From Luidia sarsii (lineage: Eukaryota > Echinodermata > Asteroidea > Paxillosida > Luidiidae): a stretch of 64,000 nt of DNA. The DNA is taken from assembly GCA_949987565.1 (NCBI GenBank), contig OX465102.1, forward strand, positions 21,284,992 through 21,348,991. Reading direction: 5' to 3'. The notes beneath the pieces were generated by a model. The model saw only the letters and a program-made list of their open reading frames with translations. It was not told the DNA's origin and did no database searches. Below are positions 54,765 to 64,000 of this stretch, piece after piece (the first letter of the stretch is position 1; each line of letters opens with the position of its first letter). The translations under genes and the position numbers were made by a program.

Positions 54765-54862
54765 TAACCGAAACGTTGAGTTACCGGGCTCTTTTCAGAG
54801 CCACACTGACCTTTTTGAAAGAGAAGTGCGACATGGTGTCACCGCAAACCTTCCACTTAATA
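54765..54862 (-). repeat. Repeat family C fragment in the GPCR 3' flank
   Basis: CGAAACGTTGAGTTACCGGG, CAGAGCCACACTGACC and CACCGCAAACCTTCCACTT match the 3' part of the family. Confidence 0.65.
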
Positions 54863-55249
54863 TTATATTTCCTTCAAGTCTTATCACTTTAATAACTTCA
54901 TGGTCTGGCCGACTTGGTCTCCCCAGTCGGGACATCAATTTAAGCGAGCAACCAGGCTGTTTGCATCCTCTCACCCACATACCCTGTCTCTCCCAAGGTG
55001 TGGAAACAAAGAGTAAGACCAATGTACATGTATTTATTTTTCCCTTGAGTGCTTGGTATAAGCCTATTGTTACAAACAAAAATGTGCAAAAATTTAATTG
55101 TCGTTTAGGCCTACACCTCATAGATGGGGTGAAGGAAAGCGTTACGCCATCTAATGTGTTGTGTGAAAACAGTCTGTTCTAATTCAAAACATTATTTTGA
55201 AATAGAAAGGTAGCATATTTCAATACCAAAAAAATGTCCAAACTGACAT

Positions 55250-55450
55250 GAGCGACTATAATTATGACTCGAACCTCTGGTTTTGCGTATCAGTGCTCTT
55301 ACCATCGATGCTATCCAGCCCTTAGATGGTGGCCTTCCCTAATAGTCGACTAGCCTTTGCCGGGGTGGGGGCACCAGTCAGAAGCCTTTGACCACTAACT
55401 GCCGTAACTATAAATCTCCAGGGAACACGCCCCCGTTTTCATTCATATGC
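55250..55450 (-). repeat. SINE family D, minus copy
   Basis: Reversed: GACTCGAACCTCTGGTTTTG, CGTATCAGTGCTCTTACCAT, GCTATCCAGCCCTTAGATGG, GCCTTTGCCGGGGTGGGGGC and TCTCCAGGGAACACGCCCCC. Confidence 0.75.
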
Positions 55451-55459
55451 AAACAACTG

Positions 55460-57495
55460 ATATTGTTGTAAGTCTCAAATCGAGGGCCAGAAATCGACAC
55501 CTTCGAGGACGGGCTTCGATACCTTCTCATTATTTAAAGGTTCTGTTACTGTCAAAACGAAATATTCACCACGTAGGGCCTATATATTGCACCCGAAGTA
55601 GGAGATTGCACAGATACTTCCAGACCGTCGGTTATACCTCAGGGCCTAATTCCTTCTCTGAATAAGAAATCTACGACACTCATTACACGAAAACAATATA
55701 AGGCCCGCAGTGAGTTCCTAAGGGAATTTGCGAGCCAGTTACATTAATGAAAGTGGGCACCAGGGCACAATTAATACAAGCCTGCCCGAACAGGAACATG
55801 CGACGGCCGAGTTCGTGATACAATCTCGTGTCTCGAAATTAAGAGTAACCATTACGAGCTACAGGCATCAGACAGCCGTCACTCGCGGGCGAACGGGTTT
55901 TCGACGTGAGGCGATGGGGCACGTCCCGCTTGTTAAGCTTGGTAGAGTAATTATTGCACGCGGTGATACATGCAGAGTAGAAACGGCAAAGATCGAACGG
56001 CTGGACTAGTTAAGGGAGAAAAACAATTCTCAGCGAGATGTGGCTTTGCGTCCCGTTATAAGCCTGCAGATTTATATGCTTCGTGCTCTAAATTAAAGTC
56101 AGTTCCGTGCGCCGTATTCATACAGTACCACATATTCTGAAATTATTATGATTATTTCGTATGCAAACCATGGCGTCACATAACCTATTACAAGCCCATT
56201 CAAAGCGGGCAGTTGGGGAGGGAAGTCACCAGCTCAGGGTGATCAAGTCCAGTGTGGATAGGGGATGTCCTGTCACATTGGCGAGATTACAATATCACCA
56301 CACGGACATAGATGCGAGTCTGCGATACCCCGTGCACTTTTTTTTTTAACAAGACCATAAATTTGAAGGAAAAAAAACCAGTCAGTGCTTAATCAGTGAA
56401 AAATAGACACGGTCAAAGAACGTACACTGAGCTGAGCTCGTGTTTGAGTTGATTGGCTGCGGCTTCGAATTACGCGATTCCGTAGATGCGAACGGGGGGC
56501 TTGCGGCTACCGGACAGCTGTCACGGGCTTGCGTGGTCATTACAAAGAAATCGGACACGGGCTAAGTACTTTCGATAACAAAAATACCCTTTCAACATAA
56601 ATGGGGTGTTTGTGCTTCGTTATATACAAAAAAGAAAGAGGCAGCTGTGAAATATGTACGGTACGACTTGTATAAGTATCATTGCTTTGGGCAGTTTTTG
56701 TGAGTGGGCGCGTAATTGCTTTTCAGCGAGCCAGGAAACATTAGTGTCCGATCTGATCTGCCCAAGAACGTGGATTTGGAAGACAGTGAAGCGGGCGAAA
56801 ATCCGCCACCAGTGACCACTCTGGTGCTAGGTATAATGCATGCATTGCGTTTCATAAGCACCTCCCTTTGGCTATGTTACGGATACGCCCAGCAAGCGCC
56901 ACCTCGTCGTTCCGGAAGCCGGCATCAAAACCCCTTTCGAAAAACCAGATCGAACTATATAGCTTACAATAGGCCTATATACTGATGTGGAGTGGCCATT
57001 CTTGTCGGGGATTTGGACGCTGTCATGTACGTTATTCGAGGGGTACCGGATCGACGCCCATAATGGTCTGCCCTCTCGAAGAAGCATTCTGAATACGTGA
57101 CGTCATGATGTCAAACAGCACCTTCACGGAAGTCAAAGAAGGCCCCCCCCCCTTGACCCAAGTTTGCACGTGCATATCGCATGATTTCATTCCTGTACAA
57201 TAGCCGATGAGAGTTGCCCTCCTGACTCAGATCAATTCTATAATCAAACGACAGAAAGCACACAAACGATTGGACAAAAGCGGCTATTATGTATATATAG
57301 GAAGTGCATTTTATTTGGAACAATGATTTCACAACGGAAAATTTCGTCGTGAAACACACGATGAGCACACACTCGCGTATTACCGCCGTAAATGTCAAGT
57401 CCACACGCTCCCTCTTCAAATCACAGTGCGGCACCGCTGACCAACAGGGCGAATCTTAATGTTGAATACACAGGGATGTATGTAGTCGTACTTTA
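55460..57495. other. Intergenic, no feature recognised
   Basis: No supported gene. A TCGGACACGGGC motif near 56550 resembles the end of the short element at 42466. Confidence 0.4.
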
Positions 57496-57512
57496 CATAA
57501 GTTCAACACTTA

Positions 57513-57677
57513 TAGGGGCCTTTATGCAAAAATGTTTGAAACTACTTACTGACTAAAATGACCAAAAAGCGAATATCAACAATTAGGACTGATTTTTCGA
57601 TCCTATAGCGGGACCTTTCTCGCCTACCTTCGGGAGAGGTCCTACTGGGATCGAAACGTCGGGCCCTCCTATTGTTG
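57513..57677 (-). mobile_element. Hairpin retroposon (family B), minus copy with 14-bp target duplication
   Basis: Tail (TGCAAAAATGTTTGAAACTA, CTTACTGACTAAAATGACCA) then arms CGATCCTATAGCGGGACCTT and GGTCCTACTGGGATCGAAAC. Flanked by identical 14-mers AAGTTCAACACTTA at 57499-57512 and 57678-57691. Confidence 0.82.
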
Positions 57678-57699
57678 AAGTTCAACACTTAAGAGCTAA

Positions 57700-59275
57700 T
57701 GACGTGGGGTCACTGACCGGTCGAACACGAGGTTGATTTATGTCCTATAGCGTATCAAGGGTGAAAGGGTTCTGTAATACAGTACCTAGTCTGCCTTCAA
57801 TTTTTGCCAGTACACGGGATTCGTTTGTGCAGATTTCCCATGTCACCTGCAAATAACCGTGACAGAGGACCCTGGGCAGATTACGGGGGTGTACTGCTAT
57901 AGGCCATGTCTGAATTCAATGGCTATACGGATGTTAATCAAATAGGCGTCTACGGGAATCGTCCGTAGTCGGTTAGCCAGCGGCTACCGTAGACTCGTGT
58001 GTAAACTGAAGCCGTACAGCCACAACCGAGCGAGTTCGGCCACTGAAAAATTATAAAACTCTTCCACGCGACTTTCGTAATATCTAATTGCACTATGAGT
58101 ATCAAGCATCCATTTGGATCAAATCAAAAGCTCATATTATAGGCTTTAAAACTACAATGGGTAGGGCGTGGGGCGTAGCTTGCAAAGACTCATGTGGTAC
58201 AAGAAACCTGACACACCATATGCGTCCAAGTTGTGAAATCATACCTGGCTACTGCGCCTACGGTATTTTGTTTCGTTTTGCGCGAGCCGAGTTCGTCCAA
58301 ATATGGCGGCCGTTGCCACTGACAACCAAACTGACCAATCGGCGATAAGCAACACGTTGCACCAAGGGGGTATGGGTAAAAGACCAGAAGATTATGTTCT
58401 AGTACACGTCCTATAATCTCTTTATATGGCCGACACCAAATATGGATTATGAACATTATAAAGAAACATTTGCATTCACACTTGCTTCCTTCTTTTGTTT
58501 TCAGTGTCAAATCATCCATATATCTTGGACAGAAACAGTAATGTCGCCCTATGCACTAACAAAACGTATCATTATAAGTATAGTTAAGTGCCGCTAAAAT
58601 TTCAAATTAATAAAAATTGCAAATTCTATGTAAAATGGAGGTCTATCAAAATAATCAAAAGGAAAATCTCAAGCCTCGATATTTTAGTAGGATCTGTTCA
58701 CGGTTATGCTTAACTTTGATAATCTGTTTGAGGGAAAAAACAGTGGAAAACAACAACGCAACGGAAAGGAACAAATAAATAAATAAAACAATTATATCAA
58801 AACACTCCACATTAAGGTTAAGCGATACAAAAAATGGTTTCCCATAGTGAAAATAATCATTCCTAACGAAAACAAAGTCAAGCAAACATTTCTACTATCA
58901 ATAACATCGTTAGCATCGCCTTCATGATCGATCGTGCAGATGATGAAAGGAATAGTTTTCGATCAGACGTCAGATTTACCGCATAAAAAAACAATCCTTT
59001 GGTACAGTTTTGACGAATTGCTCACTGGAATAATGTGATCCAAATCCGCAATTTAATGTAATAATATTTTTAGTAAGCTCAAATATGCCTGCACCCCCCC
59101 CAGTATGTACACATAGTTTATCTGGTATAACACTTTTAATATAGTACCCATACATACGTAAACAAATCTGGCAATATTAAATCTGACTTGCCAAAGTCTC
59201 ACACAATCTGGGGACTTACATATCCTTTTCAAATTTAATTTTTAGTTCCATTTTTTTTTAGACGGGGTGACATCT
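57700..59275. other. Intergenic, no feature recognised
   Basis: Holds one family H fragment near 57975-58020 (CCGTAGACTCGTGTGTAAAC then TGAAGCC). No gene supported. Confidence 0.4.
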
Positions 59276-59282
59276 TAAAAAA

Positions 59283-59545
59283 GAAGAAGAAATAATACAA
59301 AACTTTTGACTGGATCTGGACTTGAACCCGAGACCTCTGGTTTTGCGTACCGGCGTTCTCACCATCAGAGCTATCCGGCCCTTAGATGGCGACAATCCCA
59401 AATAGTGAACTAATGAACACGGGGTCGTGATCCCAGGAGCTATACGGTAGTTAATGGTTGAATGTTTCTGACTGGCGCCTCCACCCCGGCAGAGATTGGT
59501 TCTGGGGCTCAATTCCCCGTACGGTGAAAGTTTACTTGGCATATT
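59283..59545 (-). repeat. SINE family D, minus copy
   Basis: On the minus strand: GGCCGGATAGCTCTGATGGT (A-box region), GCCGGTACGCAAAACCAGAG (anticodon-arm region), GGTCTCGGGTTCAAGTCCAG (B-box), preceded by the GGGGTGGAGGCGCCAGTCAG body. The best preserved tRNA-like head of the family here. Confidence 0.78.
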
Positions 59546-59549
59546 ATTT

Positions 59550-60330
59550 TGGATAAAAAGAAAACAATCAACAAAATAACATTCTAAAACTGAAATGAAA
59601 ACATCAGAGTCAACCCTTCATTTCAGAAATATCTACATGTATAACACTATCCTTATATTTCTCATTTTTCTTTCCTTGGGTAAATTTTTGTTCAGGGTGT
59701 TTTGAATTCCCCTTTTAACATCTTTGCTAACTTCATACAAACAAAATAATGTGAACGCGGGGCGCTGAGGAAAAGCAATATCATGACACGACCAATTTCA
59801 GCCCAAATATCGAGGAGTGCTTTTCAACAAATTCTCATAGGAATGGAATCGGGTTTTTTTTTCAGAAAGAAAAACGGGTACCACGGCAAATTCACATCCA
59901 CTGAAGAGAATATAATGTACCCGGTATAATCGGACTCGGGAGATCTCTAGTCATTCGTAATATCTTCATACTGACGCAGTGACGCTCTCCCAAGTCTGAA
60001 AAAAAAACCAGCAACTGAAGCCTCCAAGAGCGACCTCGTTGATCCTTATTCTAAGTTGATAGGCTCAGCCCAACATCTCACCGATTTAAACCAGGATAAA
60101 TCCAGGCATTTGTCTTCAAACGGGCATCTATGCTCGTTGCATTTTCCTTCTAAACTCCATTTTTTCGTGGAGGTCGGAAAGATAGCTGATAAACTCTCTT
60201 CTCTTCCTCCCTCTCCTTCTCCTCTCTGCTCTTCCTCCCTCCCTACCCTCCCCCTCCCAGCCTGCCTGGCTAGCTGGCTGGCTGCTTTCTACCTGTCTGT
60301 CTGCCTGCCTGTCTGCCTCCCTCCCAAAGC
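59550..60330. other. Intergenic with a C/T-rich stretch
   Basis: Unique sequence followed by CCTCC and CTGCCTGTCTG-type low complexity at 60200-60320. No gene. Confidence 0.45.
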
Positions 60331-60340
60331 TATTCAAAAA

Positions 60341-61048
60341 CGCAGTGGCTATTGTTACGGCAGCCGTAACGCAACTTCCATAGTTCTATAGTTACTTCTA
60401 TAGTTACGGCACTGCAACTGCGCAAGCGCGAGGACACATGCCAGATCGAACCACGCTGAGTGTACACTGACTTTGGAAGCGCGATGTTAGCGCTGCCGTC
60501 CGGCCGTCGTGCTTGATCTTGATTTGTTGCATTTGCATGATACATTCGTCATTATTTATTGCCACTGTTTAATTAAAGAAAATTACAACGTTGATTTATA
60601 GGTATAATAGTTTTTTAATTTGTATAGTGGTCTTTTAAACCTCCCTAAAATCGAATGACTTCTCGTATTTTCTGCCGCCACAGCACGCACGCGAAGTCAG
60701 TACATGTACAGTACAGTGCATCGCTGACGACTTTGTTAGGGACCCGTTTTTTTGCTGATCTCACCGTGCGAGAGCTTCTTATATATACATGATTGTAAAA
60801 GACACCTTTTTCCATTCCGATAATGACAGGAATATTGCTTCAAGACAAGCAAAATATGTGCCTACAGCCAGAGAATTTGCCATGTTTGTTGTGCCTGTAC
60901 TGAGCTTGAGGCGGCGCTGCCTGTGCATGTGGGGTTTATAGTACCCCATGCAACAAAATCTGACATGTCATCGCGCTTGCGCAGTTGCAGTGCCGTAACT
61001 ATAGAAAATGGAAGTTGCGTTACGGCTGCCGTAACAATAGCCACAGCG
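60341..61048. mobile_element. 708-bp DNA transposon, non-autonomous, 9-bp target duplication
   Basis: The ends are inverted: CGCAGTGGCTATTGTTACGG on the left, and CGCTGTGGCTATTGTTACGG when the right end is read on the other strand. Pairing continues through CAGCCGTAACGCAACTTCCA and CAGTTGCGCAAGCGCGA-type sequence for roughly 100 bp. Identical 9-mers ATTCAAAAA flank it at 60332-60340 and 61049-61057. A 9-bp duplication fits Mutator-like or Merlin-like transposition. No transposase ORF. Confidence 0.87.
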
Positions 61049-61059
61049 ATTCAAAAAAT

Positions 61060-61760
61060 GTACCTGTTCAATACTACAGGTGCAACAAGAGATGATTGAT
61101 GGGGGACACAGGTTTTTTGGTTTAAGTGAAGTAGAAAGCCACGTTCTCCATTAAGGGAGTTCCGTTGCCAGGCGTGCGAAACCATAAACAAGAATGCTGG
61201 AGAGCATTCAAGCTCCATGAAAGCTTGGGGGGGGGGGGGTTGGAACAAAAATGTGCGCCAATTCCTAGTGGCAGAGATAATGTGGATGTGGCTCATGTAC
61301 TGGCTACAGCTATGGCTGATCCCAGTAGAGCATCTGTGAGCTTGGCTGGTCTCCAAGGTCCAGCTGGGAACCAAACATCAGACCCTCACGAAGAATATCT
61401 CAATCCTTCAGACAAAATATCTCCACAACCTCCCTCCCCCCAAACAAAAACACCCAGATAAAAGCCTCTTTTCTTGCTCCTCTTAAACTTGCCAGGGCAA
61501 CTCTTAACGATAATGCAAATTAAAAACTAAAAGTCAGACTCACTTCCTTTCCCCTTCAACGACCTGACCATTTTACGCAATGAGGCAAAAATTTACTATG
61601 CTACGTCGGTTTTCGAATATCATCCAGCATGCCAATAATGGACTTGTCTACAGAATATGGTACATTTGATGGGATTAAAATATAAATAAAATATTAATTT
61701 CTCTTCCTATTTACATGTACACTTTTTTTCCGCTATAATTATGTGAATTAAACTGAGGCC
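61060..61760. other. 3' flank of the SH3 gene
   Basis: No further exon is recognised; this should contain the 3' untranslated region of the minus-strand SH3 gene. A G-run lies at 61228-61240. Confidence 0.4.
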
Positions 61761-61764
61761 CAAA

Positions 61765-61872
61765 TCATCTGGCATCCACAAAGGCTTTGGGGAACATGCC
61801 CGTCTTGCCGCGTAGCCTTCCCTTCAGCCAATCAGAGCTCACGTACTCCAGGATGTCGATGACATCACCGTG
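61765..61872 (-). CDS. SH3 protein, terminal exon
   Basis: 35 codons plus TGA (61767-61765). Acceptor AG at 61874-61873 after CCCCGCCCCC. Confidence 0.85.
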   Translation of the reverse strand, partial: HGDVIDILEYVSSDWLKGRLRGKTGMFPKAFVDAR

Positions 61873-63813
61873 CTGGGGGCGGGGGTCAGAGGTCGACAAG
61901 CATGTTAGATACATCGGCACGATTGATTTGACACAAACAAAACTGAGTGACAACATTCAGAAAACTTGTTCAACATCAATGTACAGTGAAACCTGCCCTA
62001 TATCGTCAGGAATAGATCGCGATAATCGATATTATCGTGATATGTGGTGCATATAAAGTGTAAGTCAAGGTAGTGACCTGGATTTCTATTCAATACACAA
62101 TGTATGATTGCCGGAAACCTATATGTAGCATATGTTTACGCCATAGTCACCAATTGTTTAACCCCCTGAAACTCCTCATCTATCAATGAACAAGTTTTGT
62201 TTAGAAAATTCACGAATTCGCGATATCCTGAAATGCGCTCTATATGACAATCTCCGGAATGCAATATCGCGATATTGATAAATATCGAGATATCAAACAT
62301 TAATCTGCAGTGATCTGTGATAACCTCTTACAGTCTCATCTTTTGATGTTTGATACTTTGACATTATTTGATGATACCACACAGTAAAAACCTGTGATAA
62401 GCCTGTTCTTGGATAGTCCATTTCTGTCACAGTCTGCAATAATTCAATTTGATAAAAATCCAGCAAGATATCAATCTGAAATAATCTATCAGTCTGATGT
62501 CGGACCATGGGATATGTTGAGGATTTCTTATGCCTCTAGAAAGTGATAATCTGTGATAATCTATGTCTGTGGTAGTCTGTGATTATTCAATACTTTGATG
62601 TCTAATCATCTAGAGCTTTAACAATCTCTTGTGATCCTAGACTGTGATGATCTGTGATAATCTGGTTTGGTGATAGACTGATAATCCAGTTCTGTGGTAA
62701 TCTGTGATGATCTGTGATAATCTGGTTTGGTGATAGACTGATAATCCAGTTCTGTGGTAATCTGTGACGATCGCATAGTGTAATTGTCTGTGATCATTTA
62801 ATGGTATAATAATCTTTGATAATCCATGGCTGTGGTAATCTATGCTAATCCAGTTTTCCGGTAATCTGTGATGATCCCATACTGTAATTGTCTGTGATAT
62901 TCAATTGGTGTCATACTGTAATTTGTGGTAATCCATGGTTCTGGTAATCTATGATTATAGCATACTGTATTCGACTGTGATAATTGAATGGTGTACTAAT
63001 CTGTAGTACACCATGCGTGAGGGCAGCTCAAGATAGAAAGAATTGGAGGAAGGCACTCAACACTGTGCCCCAACGGCTTTTAGTTAAGGGAGTGACCTGA
63101 CCTGTACTAATCTGTGATAATCCATGGCTGTGGTAATCTATAATGATAACTTTTTCTGTGGTAATCTGTGATTGTTTAGTACCGTAATTGTCTGTGATAA
63201 TGTATGCCTTTGAGAAAAGTAGGATTGAAACCTCAGGCCCTCTATATATCTAAGTGTTAGGATTTCTGATAATCAAATGCTGTGATAATCCAATACCGGG
63301 AACATTTGTGATAATCTAGTGGCGTGACAATCTGGGACAATCCATGGCTGTGATAATAAATGGCTGTGATAATCCATGGTAATCTTTGATAACCTGTGAT
63401 AATCCATGACAATCTTTGATAACCTGTGATAACCCATGACAATACATGACTATGATAATCCATGATTACACATGGCTGAAATAATCCATGGCTGTGATAA
63501 TAAATGGATGTGATAATCAATGATAATTTTTGATAACCCATGGTAATCTGTGATAATCCATGATTATACAGTGCATGGCTGTGATAATCCATGATAATAC
63601 ATGACTATGATAATCCATGATAATCCGTAATGATCCATGATAATCCATGATTATCCATAATTACATGATAATCCATAATTACATGATAATCCAGTACTCA
63701 GTGGCATGATTACATGTAGCTCACCTTAATAGTCAGCTCGCCTGCCTCCTCCCCAATGAAGTCATACAACGCCTTGCAGGTGCCTAGGCTGGGCGCGGCA
63801 CTTGAAGCACTGT
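61765..63813 (-). CDS. SH3-domain protein, last two coding exons
   Basis: Join of 63725..63813 and 61765..61872 on the minus strand; the gene continues upstream beyond the right edge. The two exons together encode one SH3 domain at the very C terminus: the ALYDF motif (CKALYDFIGEEAGELTIK) in the first, then HGDVIDILEYVSSDWLKGRL and GKTGMFPKAFVDAR before the TGA. The conserved ALYDY, the acidic RT loop (EEAGEL), the W of DWLKG and the FP of MFPKAF are all present, so a proline-rich ligand groove is expected. The junction is phase 0 (AAG then CAC). The C-terminal placement and the FPKAFV ending resemble p67phox (NCF2) and SH3D19-type adaptors, but one SH3 domain is not enough to name the gene. 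Confidence 0.85.
62330..63715 (+). repeat. TGTGATAATC(CATG)-rich degenerate tandem repeat
   Basis: The words TGTGATAATC, GATAATCCATG and GTGGTAATCTGTG recur every 12-20 bases through the SH3-gene intron. A perfect 60-bp tandem duplication is at about 62642-62767. The family B fragment GAAACCTCAGGCCCTCTA lies at 63225-63245. Confidence 0.88.
63725..63813 (-). CDS. SH3 protein, penultimate exon
   Basis: 89 bases. Acceptor AG at 63815-63814 after a T-rich tract; donor GTGAGC at 63724-63719; entering phase 2, leaving phase 0. Confidence 0.83.
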
Positions 63814-63886
63814 CTATTGGTATCAACAATAGGAAAAAAAAGGAATTAAGAAAGATGATTCATGATTCTTTCAATCCGAGGTCCAG

Positions 63887-63911
63887 GGCCCAATGTCATA
63901 GAGCTGCTTAA
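63887..63911 (+). repeat. Family K element end, cut by a piggyBac-like insertion
   Basis: CAGGGCCCAATGTCATAGAG then CTGCTTAA is the left terminus of family K; at its TTAA (63908-63911) the sequence changes to the piggyBac-like end. Confidence 0.6.
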
Positions 63912-64000
63912 CCACTTCACACCGAGACCTCTGAAATCGGAGCACCGTTGGTTTCACTATGCGACGGGGCCTCCAAATCCGGGCACCACTATTGTCCACA
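63912..64000 (-). mobile_element. piggyBac-like element, start of a second copy
   Basis: CCACTTCACACCGAGACCTC and GGGCACCACTATTGTCCACA match the reverse complement of the right end of 12082-12777, preceded by TTAA. It runs off the window. Confidence 0.75.

Overview
The window is eukaryotic nuclear DNA from an animal. Genes are split by GT-AG introns, coding exons are small and GC-rich, and the space between them is filled with transposable elements, tRNA-derived SINEs, foldback elements and microsatellites. The gene content (a PGAP2 orthologue, a single TBC1D1/TBC1D4-type Rab-GAP, a single-exon rhodopsin-class GPCR, an SH3 adaptor) fits a metazoan. The very abundant self-complementary repeats (GTACAT)n and TAGGCCTA suggest a marine invertebrate deuterostome, most likely an echinoderm. 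That assignment is an inference; no species call is possible from sequence alone.

Layout, left to right. 1-5312: 3' part of a Ty3/gypsy LTR retrotransposon (end of RT, RNase H, integrase), followed by an unusual extra ORF with two C2H2 zinc fingers and a probable LTR carrying six 35-bp tandem repeats. 5330-10100: microsatellite desert of (GTACAT)n, CT-rich and (GGATGA)n tracts. 10279-16724 (minus): first two coding exons of a TBC1D1/TBC1D4 (AS160) homologue; the rest of that gene must lie to the left of the window, so the retrotransposon sits antisense in one of its introns. 17.7-28 kb: intergenic, with a (CCCTCT)n array, several repeat families and a 20-bp GATC-phased minisatellite. 28115-39297 (minus): a complete six-exon PGAP2 gene, whose exon phases all join and give 248 codons. 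39.4-43.9 kb: a cluster of inverted-repeat elements. 43985-47498 (minus): an unrecognised 312-aa gene with a likely upstream 5' exon. 53078-54694 (plus): an intronless GPCR with an Asn/Ser/Thr-rich third intracellular loop of about 220 residues and no DRY motif. 60341-61048: a DNA transposon with long inverted repeats and a 9-bp target duplication. 61765-63813 (minus): the last two coding exons of an SH3-domain protein, with a TGATAATC-rich repeat in the intron. 63912-64000: start of a second piggyBac-like element.

The genes do not form a functional cluster. PGAP2 acts on GPI lipids in the Golgi, TBC1D on Rab GTPases in vesicle traffic, and the GPCR and SH3 protein in signalling. The most unusual material is the repeat content: a hairpin-shaped short repeat family whose copies carry 13-14-bp target-site duplications like those of a retroposon, a Gypsy element with an extra zinc-finger ORF, and several nested inverted-repeat transposons whose boundaries can be fixed to the base.
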